A stretch of 17,996 bases of DNA from Bacteroidales bacterium UBA714 (GTDB taxonomy: Bacteria > Bacteroidota > Bacteroidia > Bacteroidales > UBA932), in the NCBI GenBank assembly GCA_002298075.1, contig DBLW01000063.1, positions 1 to 17,996 on the forward strand. Reading direction: 5' to 3'. Below are positions 1 to 6,956 of the stretch, in pieces; the stretch's first letter is position 1, and each line of letters opens with the position of its first letter. A program made the position numbers and the translations under genes. The notes beneath the pieces were generated by a model. It was not told the origin of the DNA. It did no database searches and saw only the letters and a program-made list of their open reading frames with translations.

Positions 1-206
1 CCGACGAGGGCGAAAGGCTTATGGCCGCAATTCTGGAAATGCTTGAGTATCATGATGCTCACCATGTGGCCGATGTGAAGCGAATCCGCAGTAGGGTCTA
101 TTCCGACATATGCTGCTGTATGGCCTTCCATAAGTTTTTCCTCAGTTCCAGGCATGATGTCCTGGACCATGCCTCTCCATTTGAGTTCCTCTACAAAATT
201 TTTCAT
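1..206 (-). CDS. tyrS: Tyrosyl-tRNA synthetase, N-terminal part (cut by window edge)
   Basis: This class I aminoacyl-tRNA synthetase charges tRNA-Tyr with tyrosine in the cytoplasm. Only the first 68 codons are here; the gene runs off the left edge. Reading the minus strand from the ATG at 204-206 gives MKNFVEELKWRGMVQDIMPG, followed by a Y-x-GIDPTADSLHIGHM block typical of bacterial TyrRS. The ATP-binding HIGH signature is residues 44-47, and the tyrosine-pocket region (Tyr33, Asp37) is present. No Shine-Dalgarno is visible, as usual in Bacteroidota. A weak promoter-like CAGATTTG (247-254, one mismatch to TAnnTTTG) lies about 40 bases upstream. The next gene upstream, the M49-like peptidase, ends in a probable terminator, so tyrS is probably transcribed on its own. 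The identification is secure from the HIGH region; the rest of the enzyme cannot be seen. Confidence 0.93.
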   Translation of the reverse strand, partial: MKNFVEELKWRGMVQDIMPGTEEKLMEGHTAAYVGIDPTADSLHIGHMVSIMILKHFQNCGHKPFALV

Positions 207-326
207 ATTATATCCGTTATATTCTTGTCTTTTCACAGTGCGTCGGCAAATCTGTATGCCACAGAAAATTATATGGCACCGGATTCGCCGGCACAATCCA
301 CAAAGATATGCAAAATCGGCCATAAA

Positions 327-370
327 CCAAAGGAGCCGGCTGAAAACTGTCAGCCGGGCTCCTTCTTTGG
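327..370 (-). terminator. Probable intrinsic terminator after the M49-like gene
   Basis: An inverted repeat lies 30 bases past the stop codon of the M49-like peptidase. The arms are AAGGAGCC-GGCTGA (330-343) and TCAGCC-G-GGCTCCTT (350-364), with a 6-base loop and one bulged G; CCAA/TTGG extends the base. On the minus strand the stem is followed by TTTGGTTTATGG, so the T-tract is imperfect. The stem is long and GC-rich, which makes it a good candidate to end the upstream transcript before tyrS. Confidence 0.6.
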
Positions 371-401
371 TGTTGTCAGCCAATTCCGGTACGTGTGATT
401 C

Positions 402-1997
402 TTACCAGTTGAACTCGAATCTGATGTCCCTCGGTATTCCAGCTCCGTTGACTTTCTCTATGTCAGCAGCAAGCTCTTCCGTAATGTTGGCATGCTTTAC
501 CGAATACTGCATTGCGAAGTCGCGGTTTCCTGTGGCCTGTGTCTCCAATATCAGCCCGGCCCATAAATCCACGCTTTCGAGAGCCTTGCCGAAATCAATG
601 TGGTATGAGCCGTCCGCGTTTCTTGTGAATGCGTCGTTCTCTGCCATGAAATTGTAGCACATCATGTTGGCCTTGCCATGTGAAGAGGCGAAGCCGAAGC
701 GCACGGAGCGCACGATGCCTGCGATGAAAGTCGTGAGGGCCTCTTCCTTGGTTATTCCGGTAATCTCGCCCATGTCGATGAGCCTGCATACCATGAACAG
801 CCCGAGTATGTCGGCCTTGGCCTCTTCCCAGGTGGTCTTTTCCGTACCCATTGCTTCATCAACGGTCCCGAGTCCGTTTACGGTCTGCTTCACTCCGAGT
901 CCGTGGGCGACCTCATGGAAGGTGACGTTCCAGAAGAATGCGTCAGGGCTGAGATACTGCTGCTGTGCAGGCTCCACAAGGACCTTTCCGATAGGAAGAA
1001 GTATCTTGTCGAATTTGGCCATCATGCTGTTGTAGAGCTGGAGCCTGCGTGCACCCTTGGCCGCATGGACACGCTCGTCGTTCGGAAGGTTTATTGCGAT
1101 TGTCTTGCTGCCGGCGTTGCAGTCTCCCGCATAGAATATCGCGTCATATACGTTAAGGTCCGAAGATGTTCCCGGTACGAATGTCTTGTACTCCGGAGCG
1201 CACGGCAGCATGGTCTGCAGAGTAGGGAGCAGTGATACGTATTTTGCGAGATTTGCGCTTTTCTTCTCGTCTTTCAGGAGGATGAAGCACTCATATGACG
1301 CCTTTGCCTCGTTGAGCTTGTCGTCGTAGTTCTCGATTGGGCCTATCACGAGGTCCATATTGCAGTCCTTCATATCCATCCATGCCATGTCACTGGCGAA
1401 GTAGTCGTCCGTCCTGAATGCTTTTACACGTTCCGTCAGATAAGTCCTGAGGCCTTCGTTCGAAGTGAGCGCGGCAGCTTCCTCAAGCAGGGCGCACACC
1501 TTGTCAAGTTCATCCCTGTACTCATCACGGTACCACACGGTTTTGAGCGCTCCGTTTTCATCACGCCTGATTACGGTGTAGAGGCTGTTCTTGTCCGGGT
1601 CTCCGAATGCGGCGAACTCTTCTGCCGTCATGTCCTGGGGATAATAACAGCATCCCGCAGGCTTGCTGCCGTATCCGCTGATGAAAGGACTGTTGTCATC
1701 CAGGCGGTCCCAAGGACCGTAATTTATCATGGCATATGTCCTCCCGTCGCTGTCCTTGAGGGCTTCCATGACGGATTTGTCTCCGAATGTCTGTTTCCAG
1801 AACAGGCCGTCCATTATTTCTCCGGCCTGGCGGAACAGGCCTATGATTTTCTTGTCATTCTCGGACAGTGCGTCATAAAGAGGAGAACTTACTTCCACGA
1901 CAGCATAGCTCTCTACTTTCTCCTTAAGTCCGTTGTCTGTGCCGCCGCATGATGTCACGGCCAGTGCGGCAGTTGCCGCAAATATCATTTTTTTCAT
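402..1997 (-). CDS. M49-superfamily (DPP III-related) zinc peptidase lipoprotein with HEXXH motif
   Basis: Exported metallopeptidase of the dipeptidyl peptidase III superfamily, expected to trim dipeptides from the N-termini of oligopeptides. The chosen start (ATG at 1995-1997) gives MKKMIFAATAALAVTSC, a signal peptide with lipobox VTSC; an in-frame ATG at 2024 would add nine residues. The product is 531 aa. The N-terminal half carries a Y-GPWDRLD-x-SPFI block typical of DPP III-related proteins. The zinc site is HEVAH at residues 361-365, followed about 27 residues later by EEAKAD (391-396), which supplies the third ligand. Classical DPP III has the hexapeptide HEXXGH. The shorter HEXXH form is known from Caldithrix abyssi DPP III and from plant DPP III-Nudix fusions. 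No Nudix domain is present here. It sits behind tpiA, with a terminator between them, and I see no clear promoter of its own. Superfamily placement is firm; substrate is not known. Confidence 0.82.
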   Translation of the reverse strand: MKKMIFAATAALAVTSCGGTDNGLKEKVESYAVVEVSSPLYDALSENDKKIIGLFRQAGEIMDGLFWKQTFGDKSVMEALKDSDGRTYAMINYGPWDRLDDNSPFISGYGSKPAGCCYYPQDMTAEEFAAFGDPDKNSLYTVIRRDENGALKTVWYRDEYRDELDKVCALLEEAAALTSNEGLRTYLTERVKAFRTDDYFASDMAWMDMKDCNMDLVIGPIENYDDKLNEAKASYECFILLKDEKKSANLAKYVSLLPTLQTMLPCAPEYKTFVPGTSSDLNVYDAIFYAGDCNAGSKTIAINLPNDERVHAAKGARRLQLYNSMMAKFDKILLPIGKVLVEPAQQQYLSPDAFFWNVTFHEVAHGLGVKQTVNGLGTVDEAMGTEKTTWEEAKADILGLFMVCRLIDMGEITGITKEEALTTFIAGIVRSVRFGFASSHGKANMMCYNFMAENDAFTRNADGSYHIDFGKALESVDLWAGLILETQATGNRDFAMQYSVKHANITEELAADIEKVNGAGIPRDIRFEFNW

Positions 1998-2047
1998 TTT
2001 GTTGTGTTGAGATTTGGGAAACATTTGAAATCACCTGATGTGCTACC

Positions 2048-2082
2048 AAAAAAGGGCGCTAAACAGTTTTAGACGCCCTTTT
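2048..2082 (-). terminator. Intrinsic terminator after tpiA
   Basis: The arms AAAAGGGCG-CTAAA and TTTAG-A-CGCCCTTTT form a stem of about 14 base pairs with one bulged A and a short CAGT loop. On the minus strand the stem ends in TTTTTT, a good rho-independent signal 20 bases past the tpiA stop. The T-rich end on the plus strand means it could also work in the other direction. Confidence 0.8.
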
Positions 2083-2103
2083 CTTGTTTCCGTTATCCGA
2101 TTC

Positions 2104-2856
2104 TTAGAAAGAAACTGCGATCCCGATGAAGTCTTCTGCCTTAAGGGCGGCACCTCCGATCAGACCTCCGTCAATGTCAGGGCATGCGAAAAGCTCCTTT
2201 GCATTTGACGGCTTGCATGAACCTCCGTAAAGGATTGAGATTTCCTCTGCAAGAGCGCCGAACTTCTCTGCAAGAACCTTGCGGATTTCCGCATGAATCT
2301 CCTGTGCCTGCTCTGCTGTTGCAGTCTTGCCTGTTCCTATTGCCCAAACCGGCTCGTAAGCGACGATAACCTTTGACATCTCTTCTGCAGTGAGGGTGAA
2401 AAGCACATCTTTAACCTGCTCTGTCACAACCTCGAAGTGACGTCCTGCCTCGCGCTCCTCGAGCTTCTCTCCGATGCAGAAGATAGGTGAAAGGCCTTTT
2501 TCAAGAGCGAGTTTCACTTTTTCCACGAGCTTTGCCGAGGTCTCTCCGTAATATTCCCTTCTCTCAGAGTGTCCGAGAATCACATATTCGCATCCTACGC
2601 CTGCAATCATGTCAACTGCAACCTCTCCTGTGTATGCGCCCTTTGTATGGTCTGCGCAGTTCTGGGCAGAAAGTCCTATTGCTGTGCCTTTGATGGCCTC
2701 TGCTACAGGATACAGGTGAGTGAAAGGAGGAGCTATGATGAGCTTTACCTCTGCCGGTACTTCAGCGGCCTTTGCTGCCACTGCCTTTGCGAGCTCAACG
2801 CCCTCTGCAACTGTGGTGTTCATCTTCCAGTTGCCTGCTACGATGTGTTTTCTCAT
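2104..2856 (-). CDS. tpiA: Triosephosphate isomerase
   Basis: Cytoplasmic glycolytic enzyme that interconverts dihydroxyacetone phosphate and glyceraldehyde 3-phosphate. The 250-aa product has the usual length and the full set of TIM signatures: GNWKMN at residues 8-13 (Asn9 and catalytic Lys11), GHSERR at 95-100 with the electrophile His96, and AYEPVWAIGTG with catalytic base Glu168 followed by flexible loop 6. Phosphate-binding GGS (211-213) and the GG pair near 234-235 are also present. The ATG at 2854-2856 is the only sensible start. A TAnnTTTG promoter element lies about 70 bases upstream and a terminator follows the stop, so it appears to be a single-gene transcript. It is a housekeeping gene with no functional tie to the peptidases on either side. 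Confidence 0.98.
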   Translation of the reverse strand: MRKHIVAGNWKMNTTVAEGVELAKAVAAKAAEVPAEVKLIIAPPFTHLYPVAEAIKGTAIGLSAQNCADHTKGAYTGEVAVDMIAGVGCEYVILGHSERREYYGETSAKLVEKVKLALEKGLSPIFCIGEKLEEREAGRHFEVVTEQVKDVLFTLTAEEMSKVIVAYEPVWAIGTGKTATAEQAQEIHAEIRKVLAEKFGALAEEISILYGGSCKPSNAKELFACPDIDGGLIGGAALKAEDFIGIAVSF

Positions 2857-2927
2857 TTTCTTGATATTTTGAATTAAACTTTATTGCCAATAAATCCGTG
2901 CTTTCGGGCGAAAGGACGAAAAACACG

Positions 2928-2935
2928 CAAATTTA
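2928..2935 (-). promoter_or_regulatory. Bacteroides-type -7 element upstream of tpiA
   Basis: The minus strand reads TAAATTTG, an exact match to the TAnnTTTG -7 consensus of the Bacteroidota primary sigma factor. It would start transcription near 2922 and give a 5' leader of about 65 nt. No convincing -33 TTTG is seen at the expected distance. It lies just past the stop of the small lipoprotein gene. Confidence 0.6.
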
Positions 2936-2967
2936 AGAGTTTTTTCCGAGACTTCTGTAATGTGCGG

Positions 2968-3369
2968 CTATAATTGTCGGATGACAACTCCTATTTTCTT
3001 TGATTTGCTCCACATCCATATTTTTCCTTGGGAATCCGTCTTTTCCACAGAAAATTCAACTCCCTTTTCAGTCCGCGTGTCATTGGCTGTAGTCCATTCC
3101 ACATCGGCCTTGAGTGTCTGATCCATGTGCTGCGGCATCTGGCTGCACCTTACGATAAACCAGTATCCGAGAGGGTCGTCATATACGCGGAATTCTTTCT
3201 TTTCCTCATTGAAGCCAAGCTGGCACCTGCTTTCATCGTAGCTCATCTGCAGTTTCCCTTTCCATGTCAGGGAAATGTCGCTTCTTTGCAGAAGTACCTC
3301 AGTGACATCATATTTCTCACATGAAGCCGCCAGCAGCGTCACGGCAATAATCATTATAATCTTTTTCAT
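2968..3369 (-). CDS. Small lipoprotein translationally coupled to the M6 protease
   Basis: I do not recognise a family. The 133-aa product begins MKKIIMIIAVTLLAASC, a clear lipoprotein signal with lipobox AASC and lipidated Cys17. The mature part of about 116 residues looks soluble and beta-rich, with a WKGKLQMSY stretch, a YWFIV core strand and a charged KTDSQGKIWMWSKSKK segment near the end. Its ATG (3367-3369) overlaps the TGA of the upstream M6 protease gene (3366-3368) as ATGA, which implies one mRNA and coupled translation. Such tight pairing suggests the two proteins work together. An inhibitor, chaperone or anchoring partner of the protease is possible, by analogy with the small inhibitors paired with C10 proteases in Bacteroides fragilis, but nothing in the sequence proves this. 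The gene is real: its start, signal and overlap all agree. Confidence 0.85.
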   Translation of the reverse strand: MKKIIMIIAVTLLAASCEKYDVTEVLLQRSDISLTWKGKLQMSYDESRCQLGFNEEKKEFRVYDDPLGYWFIVRCSQMPQHMDQTLKADVEWTTANDTRTEKGVEFSVEKTDSQGKIWMWSKSKKIGVVIRQL

Positions 3370-5546
3370 AATTGTCCGGTCTTTATGCTTTTTTCAATTA
3401 TGTCCATGCTCCCGTCTTCCCAAAGGATACTTGCCCTCAGGATGCCGTCTGAAGTTATCGTGAAACGGCCGTCCGGCTCGGGCCTTACAGGCTGCCCGTT
3501 GAATGTCCATCTGATTTCAGCGGCACCGGAGGCATTATATACCCTGAGCGGTATCCTTGTGCCTTTTGCGAAACTGCCGCTTCTGACTGATTTGCTCAGG
3601 AAGATGTACGGCCAGCTTACCGGAGGCTGCCTTGTGGTCATGAAGGAGGTGCTCTTGCTTTCTCCTTTAAGATCTCCTATTTCAAAATGCACGTTGACTG
3701 TGTAGGTCTTGTTCCCAGGCTCCAGGCCTTCGAGCACGACTGCATATTTGCCGCTTTGGTAAGGCTTGACTTTCATCACTTTGGTCTCTTGCGAACTTTT
3801 GCCCCAGGTCACGGTCGCTTCGGATGAGTATGGCCGGCTGCTTCCGAAGGTTATTATTGCGGCGTCTGCAAATGGCTCGGCTTTCAGTCCTTCTGGGACG
3901 GGAGGAGTGGAGGCACTGCCTAAGCCGGTGATACCGAATGATATCATGTTGCCGTCAAGCCTGATGCCGGTTATGGACGCGCTGCACGGATTTCCGCTCC
4001 AGAATTTCAGCCCTGGATTGCTCTGCGGTGTCAATTGCGTAACGGAACCAAATGGGAAGAAGACTCCTTTTATGTTTCTCATCAGGCTGATGTAGTTGGC
4101 CTGACTCGTGAATCCGTTTGCCCTTCCGTCCGCTTCTATCAGATCCGCGCACTGATGGTCGCGGTAGGCGTTTACCGTATTTGTCTGCTCCCATCTTTTC
4201 AGATATGCGGATGATTTGTCGATATGATAGACAAGCATGCCGTTTCCTCCGCACCATGCATCCCATCCTTCTGACGTGCGGCATTCGATGAGGTAGTATT
4301 CACCTGGGGTGTCAGTGTCCAGCCGGCAATAAGTGCCGTTTAAATTGACTGGCTCGAGAGTGTAGACTCCGTCGCTTTCTATAATGATGGGATTCCCGAT
4401 GCCGAGTATCTCCCGTTCAATGGCATTGAAATAAGGGGGAGTGTTGCCGTTATTGTTCTGATTGCCGCTGTCCATCAGGGCAGTGCGTCCCCAAAGCCCT
4501 GCGGCCCATCCTCCGTTTTTGTCATAATCTGTATCGTACAGGTCCGGTAGCCCGAATGTGTGGCTGTATTCATGGCAGAATGTTCCTATGCCAGCCAACA
4601 CCTGGGCGGTCCCTGCCCTGGTAAGCTCGCTGGTGCAGGCGTATCTGTCTATCCGCTTGCCGTCCAGCCTGAGGCTGATGCCTGCTCCGCTATATATGTA
4701 CCATGCATGAGACCAGATGCATTCTTCTTTATCACCCTCGGCTTCGTCACCTCCGGCAAAGAACACGAACACATTGTCTACCGTCCCGTCTCCGTCGTCG
4801 TCATAAAGCGAGAAGTCAATCTCATTGTCGGCAAGTATGCAGGCTTCCTGTATCATTTCTGCCGCATTCTTGTCATTCCCGTAAATGTCATTTCCTCCGT
4901 AATATGCCCTTTTTTTGCTCAATGTGACAATTTCGCTGACTGTAAAGGAAAAATCCATAGCTCCGTTGAACTGGGCGTCGAAATATTCTTTTGCGCTTCC
5001 TGTGGCCCCGTTGTGCCTGTAGCCCTCCTGTGTAAGCATATTCACGAAACTCTCCTTGCCGTACCGGAATTTCACGTCCTGGTATTGTGCGAGAATCACA
5101 AGCCCATGCTTTGAACCTTTCTGTTCTCCGGCACGCACATCCGGTCCGGCCTTTTCCATGATTCTCTTTATCAGTGGCTTAAGGTCGCTTTCCGCGCATA
5201 TGCTTCGTCTTGGGGCGGCTTTTTCGGCGAGTATGCCGTATGGTATCGCGCGGCTTTCTGCGAGCACTGACGACGGCACTTTCCCGCCTACCCGGAAACC
5301 GCTGCATGAAATTCTCCCGTCTGAACCGTAGCCGGCGTAGCACCACCATCCGTCCTGGTCCTGGATTATGGCGTTCCCGCTTTCCGTTGTTTTTATCCTC
5401 ATGAATTCGTCACCGCTGAAATATGCGCCGAATGTGCTTCCGTCAGGCTGATGCAGCTGTATCAGTCCGCTTCTTGCAGGACGTGCATCCGTACCTATAT
5501 ATAATAAGAGGATTGCTATTATAAAAAGTGCTGATTTTCTATTCAT
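3366..5546 (-). CDS. Secreted M6-family metalloprotease
   Basis: Exported zinc endopeptidase of the M6 (immune inhibitor A-like) family, 726 aa. It starts MNRKSALFIIAILLLYIGTDA, a Sec signal peptide without a lipobox cysteine, cut near residue 21. Residues about 25-90 form the N-terminal region common in Bacteroidota M6 proteins (LHQPDGSTF, GDEFM, WWCYAG). The catalytic domain (about 145-385) holds HEYSH at 325-329 followed by TFGLPDLYD, the expected zinc and Met-zincin arrangement, with ALMDSG (356-361) as the likely Met-turn. DDDGDGTVD (249-257) resembles a calcium-binding loop. Residues about 550-640 look like a fibronectin III/Ig-like domain, and a last beta domain ends the protein. I see no type IX secretion C-terminal domain. 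The gene overlaps the downstream small lipoprotein by 4 bases. Natural substrates are unknown; family-level confidence is high. Confidence 0.9.
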   Translation of the reverse strand: MNRKSALFIIAILLLYIGTDARPARSGLIQLHQPDGSTFGAYFSGDEFMRIKTTESGNAIIQDQDGWWCYAGYGSDGRISCSGFRVGGKVPSSVLAESRAIPYGILAEKAAPRRSICAESDLKPLIKRIMEKAGPDVRAGEQKGSKHGLVILAQYQDVKFRYGKESFVNMLTQEGYRHNGATGSAKEYFDAQFNGAMDFSFTVSEIVTLSKKRAYYGGNDIYGNDKNAAEMIQEACILADNEIDFSLYDDDGDGTVDNVFVFFAGGDEAEGDKEECIWSHAWYIYSGAGISLRLDGKRIDRYACTSELTRAGTAQVLAGIGTFCHEYSHTFGLPDLYDTDYDKNGGWAAGLWGRTALMDSGNQNNNGNTPPYFNAIEREILGIGNPIIIESDGVYTLEPVNLNGTYCRLDTDTPGEYYLIECRTSEGWDAWCGGNGMLVYHIDKSSAYLKRWEQTNTVNAYRDHQCADLIEADGRANGFTSQANYISLMRNIKGVFFPFGSVTQLTPQSNPGLKFWSGNPCSASITGIRLDGNMISFGITGLGSASTPPVPEGLKAEPFADAAIITFGSSRPYSSEATVTWGKSSQETKVMKVKPYQSGKYAVVLEGLEPGNKTYTVNVHFEIGDLKGESKSTSFMTTRQPPVSWPYIFLSKSVRSGSFAKGTRIPLRVYNASGAAEIRWTFNGQPVRPEPDGRFTITSDGILRASILWEDGSMDIIEKSIKTGQL

Positions 5547-5582
5547 GAAGTATGTTTTTATATTTTGCTTCCGGCTTTTTGC

Positions 5583-5590
5583 TACCTTTG
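5583..5590 (+). promoter_or_regulatory. Promoter -7 element for the PCMD gene
   Basis: TACCTTTG matches TAnnTTTG exactly and lies 29 bases before the ATG at 5620. A TTTG at 5564-5567 could be the -33 element, but the 15-base gap is shorter than the usual 19 or so. It abuts the minus-strand element at 5591-5598. Confidence 0.55.
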
Positions 5591-5598
5591 CAAACGGA
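5591..5598 (-). promoter_or_regulatory. Candidate -7 element for the M6 protease
   Basis: On the minus strand the sequence reads TCCGTTTG, one mismatch from TAnnTTTG, and would give a leader of about 38 nt to the ATG at 5546. It directly touches the plus-strand TACCTTTG, so the two promoters would compete for the same DNA. The mismatch makes this only a candidate. Confidence 0.35.
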
Positions 5599-5619
5599 TT
5601 GCATATTTAGACATTTTTT

Positions 5620-6597
5620 ATGAGACGGACAAGATTATTCGTTTTTTCTTTTATTCTTGCCTTGTCGTGCCATGGAACGGCTGATGCACAGCAGAGTGTC
5701 GTAGATAAGATAAACAGCTACGGGACGTTTGACCATTGGTGCCGCAGGGAAATCAAGGAATCTGCTGTCATAGGCGGCAAGACAAAATACCTCTATGAGT
5801 TTTATGGCAATGGCCAGACCCTTTGCACCGGAAAGGAGCCATTCTGCGCTCCGGACGGATATATGTGGCGCACGAACAATGTGCTTGCTGTGGTTGCCGG
5901 TGTCGTTAAGACCAACAATACCGTTTTTCCGGAAAAGAGGGGAAAGGGTTATTGCGCGAGAATAGAGACTCATATCGAGGAGGTGAAGGCTCTTGGTATA
6001 GTGAATATGGATGTATGCTGTCAGGGTGCACTGATGATAGGTCGTTTGGTCGAGCCGGTCCGTGACACCAAGGATCCTATGTCCAAAGTTCTCTACGGGA
6101 TACCTTTCGAAGGTGCTCCCAAGGCTCTCAGACTGGATTACAAGGCGGAAGTCGGGCATGAGGTCATCCGCGGGACCGGGTTTTCGAAACTTAAGAATAT
6201 GGGTGTTCCGGACTGGGCGGAGATTGTAGTGATTCTGCAGAAGCGCTGGGAAGAGCCTGACGGCAGTGTGCATGCCCTCAGGGTAGGGACAGGCATAGAG
6301 CGCATAAAGAAAAGCATACCGGATTGGATTAACGGCCACGAGATTCCTGTATGCTATGGTGACATTACGTCACTTCCTCATTATGAGGAATATATGGGGC
6401 TGAACAATGACCCTGAAAGGGCTTACCATACCATTAACAGCCGCGGGGATAATGTGGTGGTCCATGAGGAAGGATGGGCGGAAAGCGGAACTGAACCTAA
6501 TTTCCTTATGGTGCATTTCCTGTCAAGCTGCGGCAAGGCCTTTTATGGCGGCGTCGGCAATATCTTGTGGGTGGACAATGTGGGGCTTGTGATGTAG
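5620..6597 (+). CDS. Secreted PCMD-domain protein (putative carbohydrate metabolism)
   Basis: The 325-aa product starts with a Sec signal peptide, MRRTRLFVFSFILALSC with cleavage after the ADA at residues 21-23; the cysteine at 17 is not in a good lipobox. The mature part resembles PCMD (putative carbohydrate metabolism domain) proteins of Bacteroidota. Matching features are an early W-R-x-NN, an ARIET strand, GALMIGRLV, a central domain with GAPKALRLDYKAEVG, and the closing FLSSCGKAFYGGVGN followed by a VDNVGL strand. Members are usually exported and found near polysaccharide-utilisation loci; no catalytic activity is established. It is co-oriented with the SusC operon 360 bases downstream but probably has its own promoter and terminator. 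It could be a glycan-binding accessory of the locus; that is inference. The signal and reading frame are firm, the domain call moderately so. Confidence 0.7.
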   Translation: MRRTRLFVFSFILALSCHGTADAQQSVVDKINSYGTFDHWCRREIKESAVIGGKTKYLYEFYGNGQTLCTGKEPFCAPDGYMWRTNNVLAVVAGVVKTNNTVFPEKRGKGYCARIETHIEEVKALGIVNMDVCCQGALMIGRLVEPVRDTKDPMSKVLYGIPFEGAPKALRLDYKAEVGHEVIRGTGFSKLKNMGVPDWAEIVVILQKRWEEPDGSVHALRVGTGIERIKKSIPDWINGHEIPVCYGDITSLPHYEEYMGLNNDPERAYHTINSRGDNVVVHEEGWAESGTEPNFLMVHFLSSCGKAFYGGVGNILWVDNVGLVM

Positions 6598-6744
6598 CCA
6601 AGGCGGATGCACACTGCCCATTATGGGAGTATACTGAGCCTGCTGGATTGAGTTGCGGAAAAATCATGCGAATTTCATAATTTCCTGCAACGTTTGTGGA
6701 AGTTTTTGCATCTATGTGTCAGGTTTAGGTTTTAGTACACGTTT

Positions 6745-6787
6745 AGGAGCGGCAAGGCGAGATGCTTTCTGCTCCTTTTCTTTTTTG
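6745..6787 (+). terminator. Possible terminator of the PCMD gene
   Basis: AGGAGC (6745-6750) pairs with GCTCCT (6771-6776) across a 20-base loop, and the right arm runs into TTTTCTTTTTT. The stem is short for so large a loop, but the T-rich tail is good. It lies about 150 bases past the PCMD stop, before the SusC promoter. Confidence 0.45.
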
Positions 6788-6892
6788 TGTCCGGAAATCT
6801 GAATCGTTGGGAGGGGGAATGACAGAATTTTCCGCCTTAGCCTGAATCTATGTTCCGGCATCCGTAAGATTGTATTATTTGTGCTCTCGTGT

Positions 6893-6923
6893 TTTGCTTT
6901 TAATTAATATAGTCGTATCTTTA
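6893..6923 (+). promoter_or_regulatory. Promoter of the SusC operon
   Basis: A -33 TTTG (6893-6896) is followed after exactly 19 bases by TATCTTTA (6916-6923), one mismatch from TAnnTTTG. Transcription would start near 6930, giving a leader of about 27 nt before the SusC ATG at 6957. Spacing and both elements fit the housekeeping promoter of Bacteroidota, so basal expression does not need a special sigma factor. Confidence 0.6.
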
Positions 6924-6956
6924 CTCCGCTAACAACTTTTAACTAAATAATTCATT

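Larger units (their letters stand above)
6598..6956 (+). other. Intergenic region between the PCMD gene and the SusC operon
   Basis: No coding frame with a credible start or family match is seen on either strand in these 359 bases. The first 140 bases hold only a small CCCAT/ATGGG hairpin (about 6618-6630). A probable terminator lies at 6745-6787 and the operon promoter at 6893-6923. The segment 6790-6890 shows no clear signal; it could hold a regulator site. Confidence 0.6.

Noticed and set aside
21..398. Plus-strand open frame of 125 codons at the left edge
   Set aside because: It overlaps the tyrS start in antisense and runs through the terminator hairpin; tyrS is certain.
4560..5114. Plus-strand open frame of 184 codons
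   Set aside because: It is antisense to the M6 catalytic domain, including the HEYSH codons, and shows no protein-like features.
5635..6339. Open frame of 234 codons on the minus strand
   Set aside because: It lies wholly inside the PCMD gene in antisense, has no signal or family features, and its composition fits a mirror of the real gene.
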